In this document: in pieces, positions 1-12,500 of the stretch | How the letters are laid out: the number at the start of each line of letters is the position of its first letter | Position numbering within the stretch: the stretch's first letter is position 1 | Source: Paramecium octaurelia | Lineage: Eukaryota; Ciliophora; Oligohymenophorea; Peniculida; Parameciidae | NCBI GenBank assembly: GCA_905182995.1 | Contig: CAJJDP010000157.1 | Span: 125,202 to 189,201, forward strand | Reading direction: 5' to 3' | Length of the DNA: 64,000 nucleotides | The notes under the pieces: model-generated | The model's input: only the letters and a program-made list of their open reading frames with translations | Databases searched by the model: none | Told to the model about the DNA's origin: nothing | Program-made: the position numbers and the translations under genes

Positions 1-105
1 TATTTAAATTTGTAGACATGAAGAAAAATAAATAAATTTTCTATTAGATGAAATTATATAAAGTAAAAAGCATATATTAAATCTTGACATTAGTTATTTT
101 TATAT

Positions 106-2418
106 TCAAAAAGATTTATTTAAACTCTATGCGTATTTTTATTTCAGTCCACATTCAGCTTAATTAGATTATCTTTATAATTTCATTATAGTATTTAAAT
201 CTAATGGACGTAATGGAAAGCTTTTCTTTTTGCTTTCAGTGTACATTCTCAAAATAAAATAGTATTTTGCATATTCTGCAGGATACACCTGGAGTCTATA
301 ATCTAATAAGATAAGAAATATTCTTTCCATTTCATTAATGTCTTTTGTTCGATATTGAGGAAATACTTTAGCAAAGTTGTCATTTTCAAAAGATTCATCA
401 TCCCAAATTTTTGATGCAATAATCTAGAATAGAATAAGGATAATACTAATGAGATTAACACTACTCTTCTCCAAGTTTGTGGTTCTAGACTTATATTTGC
501 TTAGGTTAATAATCTTTCAATATATACAAGACAGAGGATAGTTACCTCTTTTTCCATTTTTGATGTAATGATAATATTTTTACAATAATTACTTACAACT
601 TCAGCAGTTGGTACTACTTATTCAGTTTTTGCATCAAAATATATCCTTTAGTATTAAATTTTAATCTCTTTATCATCCTCTTCCATTTCAATAAAATCAA
701 ATTTTGATTAGAACAAGGATTATTAATCTTAGCAAGGCATACTTTGAGAATAATTGTAGATTTTTTGAGAATCCTCAATATGCTGTAAAGATTCTTCAGA
801 GATATTATTCACTCGAACCATTTATTTTTGCTGTTGTATCATATATTTCGGTTTTATAGGACTAAAGGATTCGTCTTCATTTTATTATTCATTCTGATTT
901 AAATTTTAATGGTCAACTTCTTCTTCCGAACAGACATCGTAATCTTATTCATTTTACGAATAATCATCATTTTCATCATTTTCAAATTTTTATTAATGAA
1001 GAAAGCTTTCCTTCAATATTTCTTTTATTTCCTACCTTTTAATATCGAACTCATTTTCATCCTTGCTTAAGGTTTTCTCACTTATTTAGGCTAAAGTTTT
1101 ATTCTATTTATTGCTTAAATTGGTTTTGTCTAATTTTTAGATCTATTACGATTAAAATAATCCCATTTATTGTTACTATTATTCACTATAGAGATGCAAT
1201 TGAGTTGGCTCTTCAATGGGATTTTGAGAAGTATCTTAGTAATTCATACCTGTTCCGCGAAATCTAAAATCCATGGAAAAAGGAATGCTAGAATTTTTCA
1301 TCATTGAATAATTATTCCTTTTACTAAATTGAATATGCTTCAAAATAGCCCAAGCTAAACAATTACTCATTTCTTCAATATCCAAATTCACAAGAGTTGA
1401 AGTCAATTTTCCAGTATCATATGATAAATACATGTGTCTAATTTATGACATTTGTAAATCTGGCAGATGATCATCTTCTTCATAATTATTTTTTCTTCTT
1501 TTTTGGTTTAATTGTTTTTCTAAATTCTTTATCAACCTTAAAAATGAAAATTTTATAGTACTTGTTCTCCTTAATTTCTGTAATCAATTTATCATTTTGA
1601 ACTTTGCTAATAAGAATAATGTCATCTTTGGCTTATTATTTTGTGTGTGCTCTGCTGCTATCACATAGAATGGGTCCTGCTGTTGGCTATAGAAAATTAT
1701 TAGTTCTTGTTAATATTGGTTTACTATATTGATTTTATAGAGTCTAATTATTAGAATTAACAATAGTAGTTGCATCTCCTTTATATTTTTCCATTATCTA
1801 ATTCAAGGCTTAATTGAATTCATCGTCATAATCACTGTCTTCTTAGAAAAAATCAAAGCCTATCTTAGTGATCTTCATTTGCTTTTATTTGTTAAAGACT
1901 TGCTATTATTATTATTAAGGTTTTATTCTTTATGTTTGACTCGTTTTAGGTTTCTATTGCGTTATAGTTTTGCTATTTTTTTTTGCATAGCTTGTGTTTC
2001 GAAATTTAGATTAATTCAAAGGAGTTGGTAAACTTGTTTTAATGATTTCTTTAATATATTCTATAAGTTTCAGAAGTTTAACTTTGTGACCTGGCAACAC
2101 TTTGATATCGTTGAACAGATGATCAACTTCATTTTCTGTAAGCATTGCAAATTTAACTAAATCATACCCATATCCTCTTGTTATCAGTTGTTATGCATAT
2201 TGCTATAATTGATATATTTTCAACATTTTGTATAAAGGGATAGATTCTTTGTCTTCTTTTTCTTTGTTTGTGAATCCTGAAATGGATGAATTAATAGAGT
2301 TCATTGATTCATTTACTTTAGTTGATTTTTTTTTATTTGAGATAGGCACTTGAGCTTTGGCAAGTTGAATTCTTTTTTCATATAATTTCTAACTTTATTG
2401 TTTCTCCCACTATTTCAT
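106..2418 (-). CDS. SAM-like domain / cyclin-Y fusion protein
   Basis: One frame of 754 residues after removing introns at 1537-1561 (25 nt) and 424-446 (23 nt). Residues ~66-125 resemble a SAM domain (motifs RGYGYDLVKF and VLPGHKVKLLKLIE). The middle is Gln/Asp/Glu-rich and low complexity. Residues ~600-735 match the cyclin Y/PHO80-like cyclin box: KMEKEVTILCLVYIERLL, then ASKIWDD, INEMERIFL and YAKYYF. Cyclin Y proteins activate CDK14/16/PHO85-type kinases, often at membranes; here that role is inferred. The start is the first ATG after a short AT-rich spacer, and the stop is TGA at 106-108. The two domains share one uninterrupted exon (positions 447-1536), so the fusion does not depend on an uncertain splice. 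Confidence 0.85.
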
Positions 2419-2586
2419 GTTATTGAATAATTTATAAATTCAAATTATTTTCCTCTATAACAATTAATTTATGTAAGAATTGAATAAGGGAGAGGTTGAT
2501 AATAATAGTTATTTAATGCTCAACTCAGCAAAGATATATTGAGTATAAATTATATTGGAATAATATTATAATATATAAAAAAATAA

Positions 2587-4805
2587 ATGGATTAGGAGTA
2601 TGACTTGTAATTACAAGTGACCCGTAGTAAAATAAATCAAAAAAGTTCAATACCTAGGTTTGCTTTTTAGAACAACCAACAAGATTTTGATGAATCTTTA
2701 AAACATTTATCACTATAATAGACTAGAATTACTTAATTGCCAGATGGGTTGTAGAAACTAAGAAAATTGATATCTTTGAATTTGAATGACAACTACATTA
2801 AATAAATAGATTACAATATTTTAAATGGATTAAAGAATTTAGAAATATTGTTCATCAGAAATAATCTATTATAAGAATTCTAATTTGGGAGATTCCAGCA
2901 TTTGTAATAACTAGATTTATCTCAAAACCATATTAAGAGGATATGTGCTGAAATAGGAGATTTGTTACAACTTGATCAATTATTTATTTCACACAACAGC
3001 TTCGTAGAAATCCCTAAAAGCATTACCAAACTAAAATGTATTAAAATAATTAAAGTAGACACTTTAAATGTTTTCTAATTAGACTGGTTTAAATATGGCG
3101 ATCCAGGAGTTTAAGAGTTGTTTCAATCTTAAGAACTGATATATTAATTATTACATACAATAGAGTTATGCTGCACTGGAGAAACAATATCTGCAAAGCA
3201 ATTGTTAAGTTCAATTGCATTTAAACAATTTGCATTAAAGTATCAGGACAAAGACATCTAGATTCAATATAAAATCCATTAGACAATTTTGGATGAAGAC
3301 ATTGGGATGTTGAGAACATTTCTTTCTGAACCAAAAAAATTTTAAATTGATGAAATTAATCAAGAAGATTACTCTCCTTTAGGATTGTCTATTTGGGAAG
3401 AGAAATACTTAGCAGCAAGATACTTGTTGTATGCAAATGCTGACCCAAATAAAGGAGCGTATGTTTATAATTTATGAATAGTTCATGGGCTAAGAGCTGT
3501 TTGAATATTGCAGTATCGAAATTGTAATATTATCTTGTATTTGATCTAATCAAAAGAAATGTAGGAATGCACGAATTGGATATTTATGGCAATAATAGTA
3601 TTCATTACTTATTTTGTGTATATCAAATGAATGAAATGGAGGCCCAAAAGATTCTGTAATTACTATTAAAAAATGGAGTTAATGGTAATCATATAAATAA
3701 TAATGGTTACACTCCAATTCACCTAGCTGTATCAAAAGGATACATCTAAGTGATTGAACACATCTTTAAGCAGAAAGAATATAAATTCAATTTCAGATAG
3801 AAAACTTAAAAATAAAAGCATAATTGTCTACATTTGGCTGTTCTTACAAGGTAGATATATATTGTCAAATTTTTTATATCTAAATTTCCAGAGTTTATAT
3901 TTTAGAAAGACTACCATGATCACATTCCAATAGATTATTTAAAAAATGATCTCACTATCTATAAGTATTTAAAGGGCTTTTAAAAAGTGGAAATTCAACA
4001 TATTTTAACAAAAAATGAGATATTTTATAAGTCACAATTATCAGAAGAATGTGATGATATATTGTCGATAAAAGTATAGAGCTTGGCTTAGTTGGATAAT
4101 TTGGGATTAGAAAATAAGATTCAGACAACAAGGATTAATGAGATCACAAGATAGATTCCTTTATCTCCTAATAATCTTAAAAGATTAGAGGAGAAAAACA
4201 CTCTAATGAATCCAAAAGACTCTCAAAGAATTTAGTGTTAGTTATATAAAGGGATTAAAAAGATTGCTTATGAATTCGATAGATTATAATATAATAATAT
4301 TGAGAATTTGCTTAATTAAGATCAATTCCAGGAATAGGTTGATGACTTAATTCAAATAAAGAAGCTGCTGTATTAATTAAATTGCATCAAAAATATTATC
4401 GATTCTAATGAGATCTATAATAAATAATGGCATTTTTAATTGAAAAGTTTGAAATACCAAATTAATAAGTAAATATATAGTGAGAGAAATCTTGAGGATT
4501 AAAAGAAGGCTTCAAATTAGCTTTTGCAAATTTTCTTAGAAATGATTAAGAAGGTTGAAAATTTATTCAAAAAGAAAGAGAATATTGGGAGTTTGTTGCA
4601 TGATTTTATAAGCACGTAGTTTCTATCAATTCATTCTGGATTTGGATTGGGTAAGCTAGTAGTGTTTTTGGAACAAATTCTTAAAGAATCTAACTCAGAT
4701 GTGAACCACTTAGAGCTAATCCATATTAAACTTTAATTAAAAAGTTTATCGGTAAAATATAATATTTTCAATTAAAAATAACTAATGAATATATTTACTA
4801 TTTGA
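2587..4805 (+). CDS. Leucine-rich repeat and ankyrin repeat protein
   Basis: About 731 residues with one 23-nt intron at 3459-3481; unspliced reading meets a TGA within it. Residues ~45-145 hold leucine-rich repeats (LISLNLNDNYIKQI, LQQLDLSQNHIKRI, LDQLFISHNSFVEIPKS). Residues ~255-430 hold ankyrin-type repeats (LGLSIWEEKYLAARYLLYAN, NGYTPIHLAVSKGYIQVIEH, CLHLAVLTR). The remainder is predicted helical/coiled coil rich in Lys, Gln and Asn. Both repeat types bind proteins, so a scaffold role is likely but the partner is unknown. The next gene begins 54 nt downstream on the same strand. Confidence 0.85.
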
Positions 4806-4859
4806 TTTATATGTATTTAGTGACATTTGCATATTATATAAATAATAAACTATACTAAG

Positions 4860-6449
4860 ATGTTGGTTTTTCTAACTCTCTCTCTCGTGCACTCCTTTTA
4901 GTAATATGAAATACTGATAGGATACCCTCAAATTATAGAGTATTATTCAGCTGCAGGGATCATCATAGAACAAAATCTCACATCAACATCAGAAATCGGG
5001 TTAACTACTTCTCCTTGTTAAGTTGTACCATAGCAACTAATCAATCAGAATATGTTAGATTAGTCATTACCGATCATACCTTAATATTTGCCAGAGTAGT
5101 TTTCCCAATATTTTGATGATGGGCACTTTTTAGGATTGATTCCTCATATCATTTCATTTGTCAATATTGAGAACGATGTGGTTATATTAACAAATTAAGC
5201 AGAATTAATCTACATTCGATTCCTAAATGAAACCTTCATTGTTTCTGACAAAATTAATCTAAACATTAATGTTACTATATTGCAATATCCTGCTTTTATG
5301 GAGACAATTAGAAATCAATTGATTATTATCATGTATTCAGACACTGTTGGAATTACATTAGACATCAAATCTGAAAAGATATTTTCAAAATCTTTTCGCA
5401 TCTACGAATCATTTAATACAAATAAAATCTTGAGTGTAGCTGTTGTTAATAATATGTTATTTATTGCTATGGGCGTTGGAGGGTTAAAAATATTCTAATT
5501 AAATGGCTAAATTTTAGGTTCAATTGATTTCGAGTATTAAATCAATAATGCAACTGATCTCAAAGTTTTTCATGAATTTGACGTATATTATATTTACTTA
5601 CTTGATTATGATTTGGGAGTCACATCCTTCATATACAATCCCAAATCTACCTTAATATACAAAAATGAGAAACTAGATACTATTCCCTATTCTGGAGATA
5701 TTATTGATATTTATAATAACATTATGATGATTGCTAGTTACTAAGGTTAATAAACAATAATTTAGGAAATCTAATTGAACTATAGCGATTTTAGTTGGAA
5801 ATAAGTTAATAAACATATAGTAAATTCAATTATAGTAGATATTGATATTTTAGATCATGTTGCAATCACTCTAGGTAAAAATGGCAACACGGTTATATTC
5901 CATTCCATTCCGTCGTAGTACCAAATTAAATAGCAACACTTTATTATGCCTTCATTGTAGAAATTGAATTTTATCAAATCAAAAGGATCATTGTATCTTT
6001 TGGGTGTTAGTCTTCATAATTTCTATTATTCCAAGTTAGAATTAAAGTAGAGTTACTTATAATGCTATTTTGAATAGGAATAATAGATTAAATTATCGTA
6101 TTCACACATTTCAGAATGCAAGAAATATAAATCTGGAATTTGTGCTTATACTTAAGAATATTTGATATAATCGATTAAACCAATAATAACGACGGAATAA
6201 AACTTTTTAATTTATTTAATATTATTCTTTGTTGCTTTAGCCTTTATTACAATAATAGTCATTCTCATAAGAGAGTTCAATAAATATCATGTATTTGTTC
6301 ATAATTTAGATCCAATTTGTCCAAAATCAAACGAAATAACTATGCAAACTTTTGAAAGTCCAACTAAAATAATTAAATTCAATCAGACAGGAGCACATAC
6401 TTCATAGTTCTCTATAATCAGTAATATGACTAGATTGTAGTAAGTGTGA
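4860..6449 (+). CDS. Secreted/type I membrane protein, copy A of a tandem pair
   Basis: An intronless 529-residue frame. The N-terminus MLVFLTLSLVHS looks like a signal peptide. A hydrophobic segment near residue ~450 (LIYLILFFVALAFITIIVIL) is followed by a short cytoplasmic tail, giving a type I membrane topology. The luminal part is beta-rich, with repeated short blocks such as MLFIAMGVGGLKIFQ and VAITLGKNGNTVIFH that suggest a propeller-like fold (inference). The next gene is a clear paralogue with the same block order, so this is a local duplication. I do not recognise a named family. Confidence 0.8.
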
Positions 6450-6482
6450 TGAGCGTATTATTTATATTATTATAAATAAATA

Positions 6483-8131
6483 ATGCTGATTTTTTTATTA
6501 CTAATATTTGTGCAAAGTCAAGATTATAATATCTCGGTTGATTCTGAAAAAGTAATTGACAAGTTTGATCAATTTGGTGAAATTTTTTATTAGGAAATTG
6601 ATTACTAAAATAATTCATTCAAACCATGTCATTTCACTAAACAAAAGTTAGTTCAAAGTACAGGATTAAATATAGATATTGTTGAATCTTTTAATGAAAC
6701 TTTCTTCCAACAGAATTATGAGGAAGGCCATTTAAATGCGAATATTGATGAAGTCATAGCAGCTGTCACTATTCAAAATGGATCAATTGTTTTGACCAAA
6801 TAGGGTAAATTGTAACATTTACTGATTACTAATACAATCACTTTAGGTAGTTCAATGATGATTAATATTAATACTGCAAATAAAGTATATCTAAAATACC
6901 TTAGCAGAAATAAAGTTTTACTGATAATTGCAGATTAAGAAACTTTAGCATTTCAACTTTCAAACAAAACTGATGTTTTCGAAGATTCATCAAAACTAAG
7001 GATATATGATTAATTCAACGTTGATTAAATCTCAAGTATGACAACTGTAAATGATATGATTTTCATTGCAATGGGTAGGTAGGGCATTTCAATGTATTAA
7101 TTTAAAGAAAAAAATTTACAATCAATTTCCTGGGTGTTGAATGGTGAATCAAATAACTAGTTTCACGATGTAGTTGACATTAAAGTGTTCTCACAAAACC
7201 AGGATCAAATCTATACTATTTATATTTTAGATAAGAAATTGGGTGTCTAACAATTTGTTTATAATTCAATAACAACCTTGATCTCCATGAATACTAAATT
7301 AGGAACAATCCCATTGATTGGGGATATATTTGATATAAGATAGTCTATTTTAATTATCATAGAGCACTAACCTTCATTTTCTTATGTACACGAAATAACA
7401 TTAGATTTAACTAACAATACATACAAATAGCTTAATAAATATAAAACTTTCAAAGATGTTCAAGATGTAGATATTCTGAATCATTATGTTGTTATATTAG
7501 GTAAGAATGGCCATTAAGTATTGAGGCATTCCTTACCCCAAAGTTTTAATAATTAGTCATCCAATTAAATAATCATACCTAATCTATAATAACTAGATTA
7601 TATTGATTATAAAACAAGGACAATAATATTTGGATTCACTAAACATAAATTTTTTTATTCATCTATAAGAGAAGTAAACATTTAATCATATACTAGTCTC
7701 CAAGTTTAATTTATTGTTTTTCAAACAACACTGAGATTCATTAGACAAAGTTTGTTTATAAATAAAAATCAACAAAATGTCCTGATGAACTCAATGTTAC
7801 AAAGGAAGAAATCTGTTAAATTCAAAAAGATTATACAGTTAATTTCATTCCACCAAAGAGAGGAGCAGGATATTCTTAATTAATATTAATTTATGGTGTT
7901 GCATTTGTATTAGGGCTTGGATTTATGATGTTAAGTTTTATGTTGTGTAGAGAGTTCAGAAAATATGAGCATTTTGTTAAATACAATGAGATGGTTGACA
8001 ACGATTCAATTGGGTTGGAGGGATAAAATTCAAATAATTCTTAAGATTCATCCAATTAGAGGAAGTTTGAGAAAATTGAACAAAAAGGATCATCAATGAC
8101 TCCAGTTGTTTATGAGGAGAAAGATTATTGA
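6483..8131 (+). CDS. Secreted/type I membrane protein, copy B of a tandem pair
   Basis: 541 residues with a 23-nt intron at 7674-7696; without its removal the transmembrane part is out of frame. Signal peptide MLIFLLLIFVQS; C-terminal membrane segment LILIYGVAFVLGLGFMMLSF followed by an acidic, Ser/Asn-rich tail. It aligns block by block with the upstream gene: MIFIAMGRQGISMYQ against MLFIAMGVGGLKIFQ, and VVILGKNGHQVLRH against VAITLGKNGNTVIFH. Copy A lacks this intron, so one copy gained or lost it. Only 33 nt separate the two genes. Function unknown; probably a surface or secretory-pathway protein. Confidence 0.8.
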
Positions 8132-8270
8132 TAATATTTTATGTTATTATCAAATTGATTGATTGATAAATAAATGGATTATATTAATTTGGGAAAGGAG
8201 AGTAATAATTTTAAAATGATTTTTAAATGTAAAAGAAAAGTTCAAAAGATAGTTGAAATTTATAAGAATA

Positions 8271-9521
8271 ATGAAAAAATAACAAAGTCCTGAGATGTAC
8301 TTGATAAAGAATGATCAATTTTGGCATTGTTAATTTATATAGTTAAAACCAATAACCATTCAAATTCGGAACGGATTTTTGAATGGCAATATAGAACAAC
8401 AAGAGACTATAGAAATTTCATTAACAAAGTTCCCAACAATGGAAAGAGGTATTGAAGTGATGAGTGAATAAATCTAGTAAAAATTATAGAAGGGATTTCG
8501 TGAAATCAATAGCAATGATATATTGAAGGCAAACGAGTAACAATTCTAAGATAAAATTGTTGCATCTTCCAAAAAGGATTTAATGTAATAAAAGATTTTG
8601 AAGAAGGTGAATCTACCAGAATAACGGAAACCGGTTGTGGCATTGACAGATGATGCTACTTAGGGGAAGTTAGTGGGAGAATGGCCAAAATATAGAGCCA
8701 GAACTCATTTAGGAGAAACATTGGATCTAGGTCCTCCTGGAGATACAAAACCTATTGCTTGTTTATTGGCTGGACAATGGAATGAGAATATTAATCCAAC
8801 AAATTATTTATTATCTGAGAAATTAGATGGCATGCGCATAATTTGGAGTGGATGTGAAATGTTTACTAGAAATGGGAATTCATTAAACTTCCCTACATCA
8901 TTTGTTGAAGGATGGCCAACTACCTATTTAGATGGAGAATTATGGCTTGACAGAGGATAATTTTAGAAATTGGTTAGCATAGCCAAAAAGAAACAACCTG
9001 ATTATAAGGCTTGGAAGGATATCAAATTTATGGTTTTTGATGCTCCTTTATTAGATGAACCTTTTGTGAATCGATACGCCAAACTTAAAAAGGCTATCGA
9101 AAAAATCAAAAATCCTCATCTTGTTTATGTTCCACATGTTGTATGCAGAGGTTATGAACATTTAAAAGAAGAACTAGTCCTAGCTTAATAGGCAGGAGGG
9201 GAAGGATTGATGTTAAGAGATCCATAATCCAAATATGAAGGAAAAAGATCCAACACATTATTAAAAGTCAAGACCACTATGGACTCAGAAGCTACTGTAA
9301 TTGATCACATTAGTGGCATGGGTAAGTTTAAGGATCAATTGGGAGCATTGAAAGTGTAAACAGATGCAGGAATAACATTTTAGATTGGAGTTGGATTCAA
9401 TAGCAAATTAAGGAAAGATCCTCCAAAGATTGGCTCTAGAGTTTCTTATAGTTACTATGGATTGACTGATGATGGTAAACCAAGATTCCCTGTATTTGAA
9501 AGAATAAGGGAAGATATATGA
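8271..9521 (+). CDS. WGR-domain ATP-dependent DNA ligase
   Basis: An intronless 416-residue frame. Residues ~8-80 (YLIKNDQFWHCQFIQ ... IRNGFLNGN ... LQKGFREI) resemble a WGR domain, the nucleic-acid-sensing module of some PARPs. Residues ~140-300 carry the nucleotidyltransferase motifs of ATP-dependent ligases: motif I SEKLDGMR with the predicted AMP-accepting Lys ~184, motif III TYLDGELW, motif IV GGEGLMLRDP and motif V LLKVK. The rest fits an OB fold. It lacks the large DNA-binding domain of ligase I/III/IV, so it is a minimal nick-sealing enzyme. It ends only 17 nt before the VPS13 start codon. Confidence 0.88.
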
Positions 9522-9538
9522 TTTATATAAATTTATTT

Positions 9539-12500
9539 ATGTTCGAGAAAATAATCGAGAATCTCCTTTAATCAATTTTAGGAGAATACATTGAAGGTCT
9601 GGATCAACAATCCCTGAAGGTTGGACTTTGGAGTGGAGAAGCAAAGATTGAGAATCTGAGGTTGAAACCAGAAGCCTTTATAAAATTAGACCTCCCTTTT
9701 ATTGTTAAGTATAGCAGATTGGGAACACTTAATTTAAACATTCCTTGGAAAAATCTAGCCAGTGCTCCTATCAAAGCTAACCTAGATACTTTATATTTAA
9801 TATTAACACCTTAACAAACGAGTGATTGGAAATTCGGAAGTGTTACGGGGGCAGATAAATTAATTTAAGTTGATTCATTCAAATAGAAGTTATTAGAAAG
9901 AATTGCTAATAAAGAATAATAGGACGGAATGATGCAAAGAATTATTATTAGAGTGATTGAAAATCTATAGATACGCATTTAAAATATTCATATCAGAGTT
10001 GAAGATGGATAAATCAGCTATGGTTTTGTATTGCAGAATTTCACCTTGCTTACTGTGAACGAGTAGGGTGTTGAATAATTTATTGATAGGACATCCAATA
10101 AAAATTAACTATTGATCAAGAGTTTATAAATTAGCAATATTGGATTCTATTGGTAATGGAAGGGAGGAATTTAATATGATGAGTCTAAATTTTAGGAAGA
10201 AATACCGAAAAATGATTATCTATTTAGACTCTCCTTGTAAAGCAAGGTTGTACAACCACCAAAGTAGAGCGAGAATCTTCCAGACTACAAATTTGATTTG
10301 GATTTACAATCATTTGATATTAATTTCTCAAAGCCTTAAGTCTAATAAATCCTCAATCTAACTGACTATTTGAATTCTTACAATAGAGCTAAGCTCTCTT
10401 TCTAGAGATAATAGTAAATGATCTAGCCATTGAATGAGATGGATCAAAAGAGAGTTAAACAATTATTACAATTGGTATAATTAGATAAAAAATACAATGA
10501 TGGACTTAATAAGGAGTAGAAATTAGAGCTTTGTGCTATTTTAGAGAAAACTCAGATCAAAGAAATCAAACCAATTGTTTTGGAAGTAATTAAGGAATAA
10601 TAATATGAAGACATGAAATAAAAGGCTTTGAAAAAGAGATAACCCTAAGGATTCTTATAAAATTGGTTTGGAAGGGGCAAACAACAGTAATAAAATGAAA
10701 CACCTACACTTTAGGATGAAGAATCAGAAGAAATCTATAAATTTTTATAATAGAATTTCTCATAGGATGAATCTTAATAAAATTAAGGGAAGGTGACACA
10801 AATAGTAGTGAGTGGTAAAATGAGATAAGGAACAATTACTTTAAGTAATCCTAGATAATAGAAGGTGGATGAAATTAAGATTCTGTTTAAAGACTTAATA
10901 TGTGACTTGAAATCAGATAAGGATCTTATATTGGATCTATCTCTAATAGACATGATAGTTCTATTTAATGATTAATAATTCCTTACAAATACAAGTAATG
11001 ATAAATCAAAACCTATATTCTTATTGAATTTCAAAATTATTGAATCCATTACTACTTATATTTAATTAGAAACAAGATCATCTAAGTTAAGGTTTCATCC
11101 AGATTTAATAACAGTATTAAGTGACTTTAGTGATGTAGAATTGAAATCAAATCAGATTAAAAATATGGCAGATGACACAATTCAAGAACTTAAACAGAAT
11201 GCTCAAGCAGCATTGGCTAATTAAGTGATTGTTGAAAAGAATAGATGGGTTAATATCACAATGGATCAATTCTATTTTGAACTCCCCTTAAACAATTCTT
11301 AAGAATCTTGGCTATTTTGTCCAGGTTTAGTCAACATTAATAGTAGCATTGTGAATAGTTAAGAATTGTATAAAATTCAACTTTCAAATATTGGATTGAA
11401 ACATTAATCTTAAAATCAATATAGTGTAATTGACAACTTTACCATTGTTTTGGATATCTTATTACCAAATCAAAAGAACTAAAATCTTACAGTGAATGCG
11501 AGTATCTAAGATATTATCACCAATTTGAATCCGCAGATATATTAAAAGCTAACTAAGATTGGAGATTGTTTTATTCCAACAGTAAGTGCTGAAGAATACA
11601 AAAAATAAACTAAATAGGAGGAAGTTGAAAAAACTAAAATAATAGAGAATGCTATAAAGATAGCCCCACTTTACATAAAGGAAGGTTAATTGAATCAATG
11701 GGTTAAATACACTTGTGTCTTGAGTGGCTCATATTTATATTTTTACTCAAGTCCCAAATCCTAATAGCCTAACTTTATTAAATATTTAAAAAATTCAAAT
11801 ATTATTGAAAAAGGAATGGATGAATACAAAATGAATGTTTTAGTTGTAAAAATTGAAAACAATTAATTTGAAATCGGTGTATAAAATTAAAGTCAAATAT
11901 AAGATTGGATTCAAAAGATTTCATCATTGAAAGATGAAGAGTTAGAATTACTTAAACAATTAGAAGATAAATAAGAGAAATAAAAGGTCAAACCTATTGA
12001 ATTTGAATAGATTATCAATTTCACAATATCAGTTGTCTAAATTAACTTATAAGATTCTAATTCTAAGTAATTTTTAGTAATGAAAACGAAGGACTTGTCA
12101 TTAGGAATGAAAATACACTCTGAATTCTTATAGGTTAAACTTACTCTTTCAGGATTACAACTTCAAGATAGCCTGAGATAATATAATAATAAATAATTGG
12201 AGAATCTTATTATATCCGAGAAAGAGAATGGAGAACTCATTGAAATACTATTTAATTAAACTAGCAGGAATTCCAGGAAGTATTAAGATATTGATTAATA
12301 AATAGAATTGAAATTTGGTAAATTGCATATCAATTTTAAAAGTGAGACATTTGCATATCTATTATAATTTATAAATAGCAATGATAACATTTAAAATCAA
12401 TAGGAGAAACAATTAGATAAAATTGAAAAGGAGTTTTTGGAAGCAGAGAAGCAATTTTTATTATTAAAATTGAATGTGTAAATCAACCAAATCAGTTTGT

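Noticed and set aside
1101-1160. A 20-nt intron between the SAM-like and cyclin parts of the first gene
   Set aside because: A careful frame count shows both parts are already in the same frame; removing an intron there would break the total length.
3850-3892. Intron-like GTAGAT...CCAG segment in the LRR-ankyrin gene
   Set aside because: The segment is open and in frame with both sides, it is longer than other introns here, and removing it breaks the frame.
10140-10361. Separate small gene inside VPS13
   Set aside because: It is an out-of-frame shadow; the VPS13 frame continues with conserved-looking sequence through the same bases.
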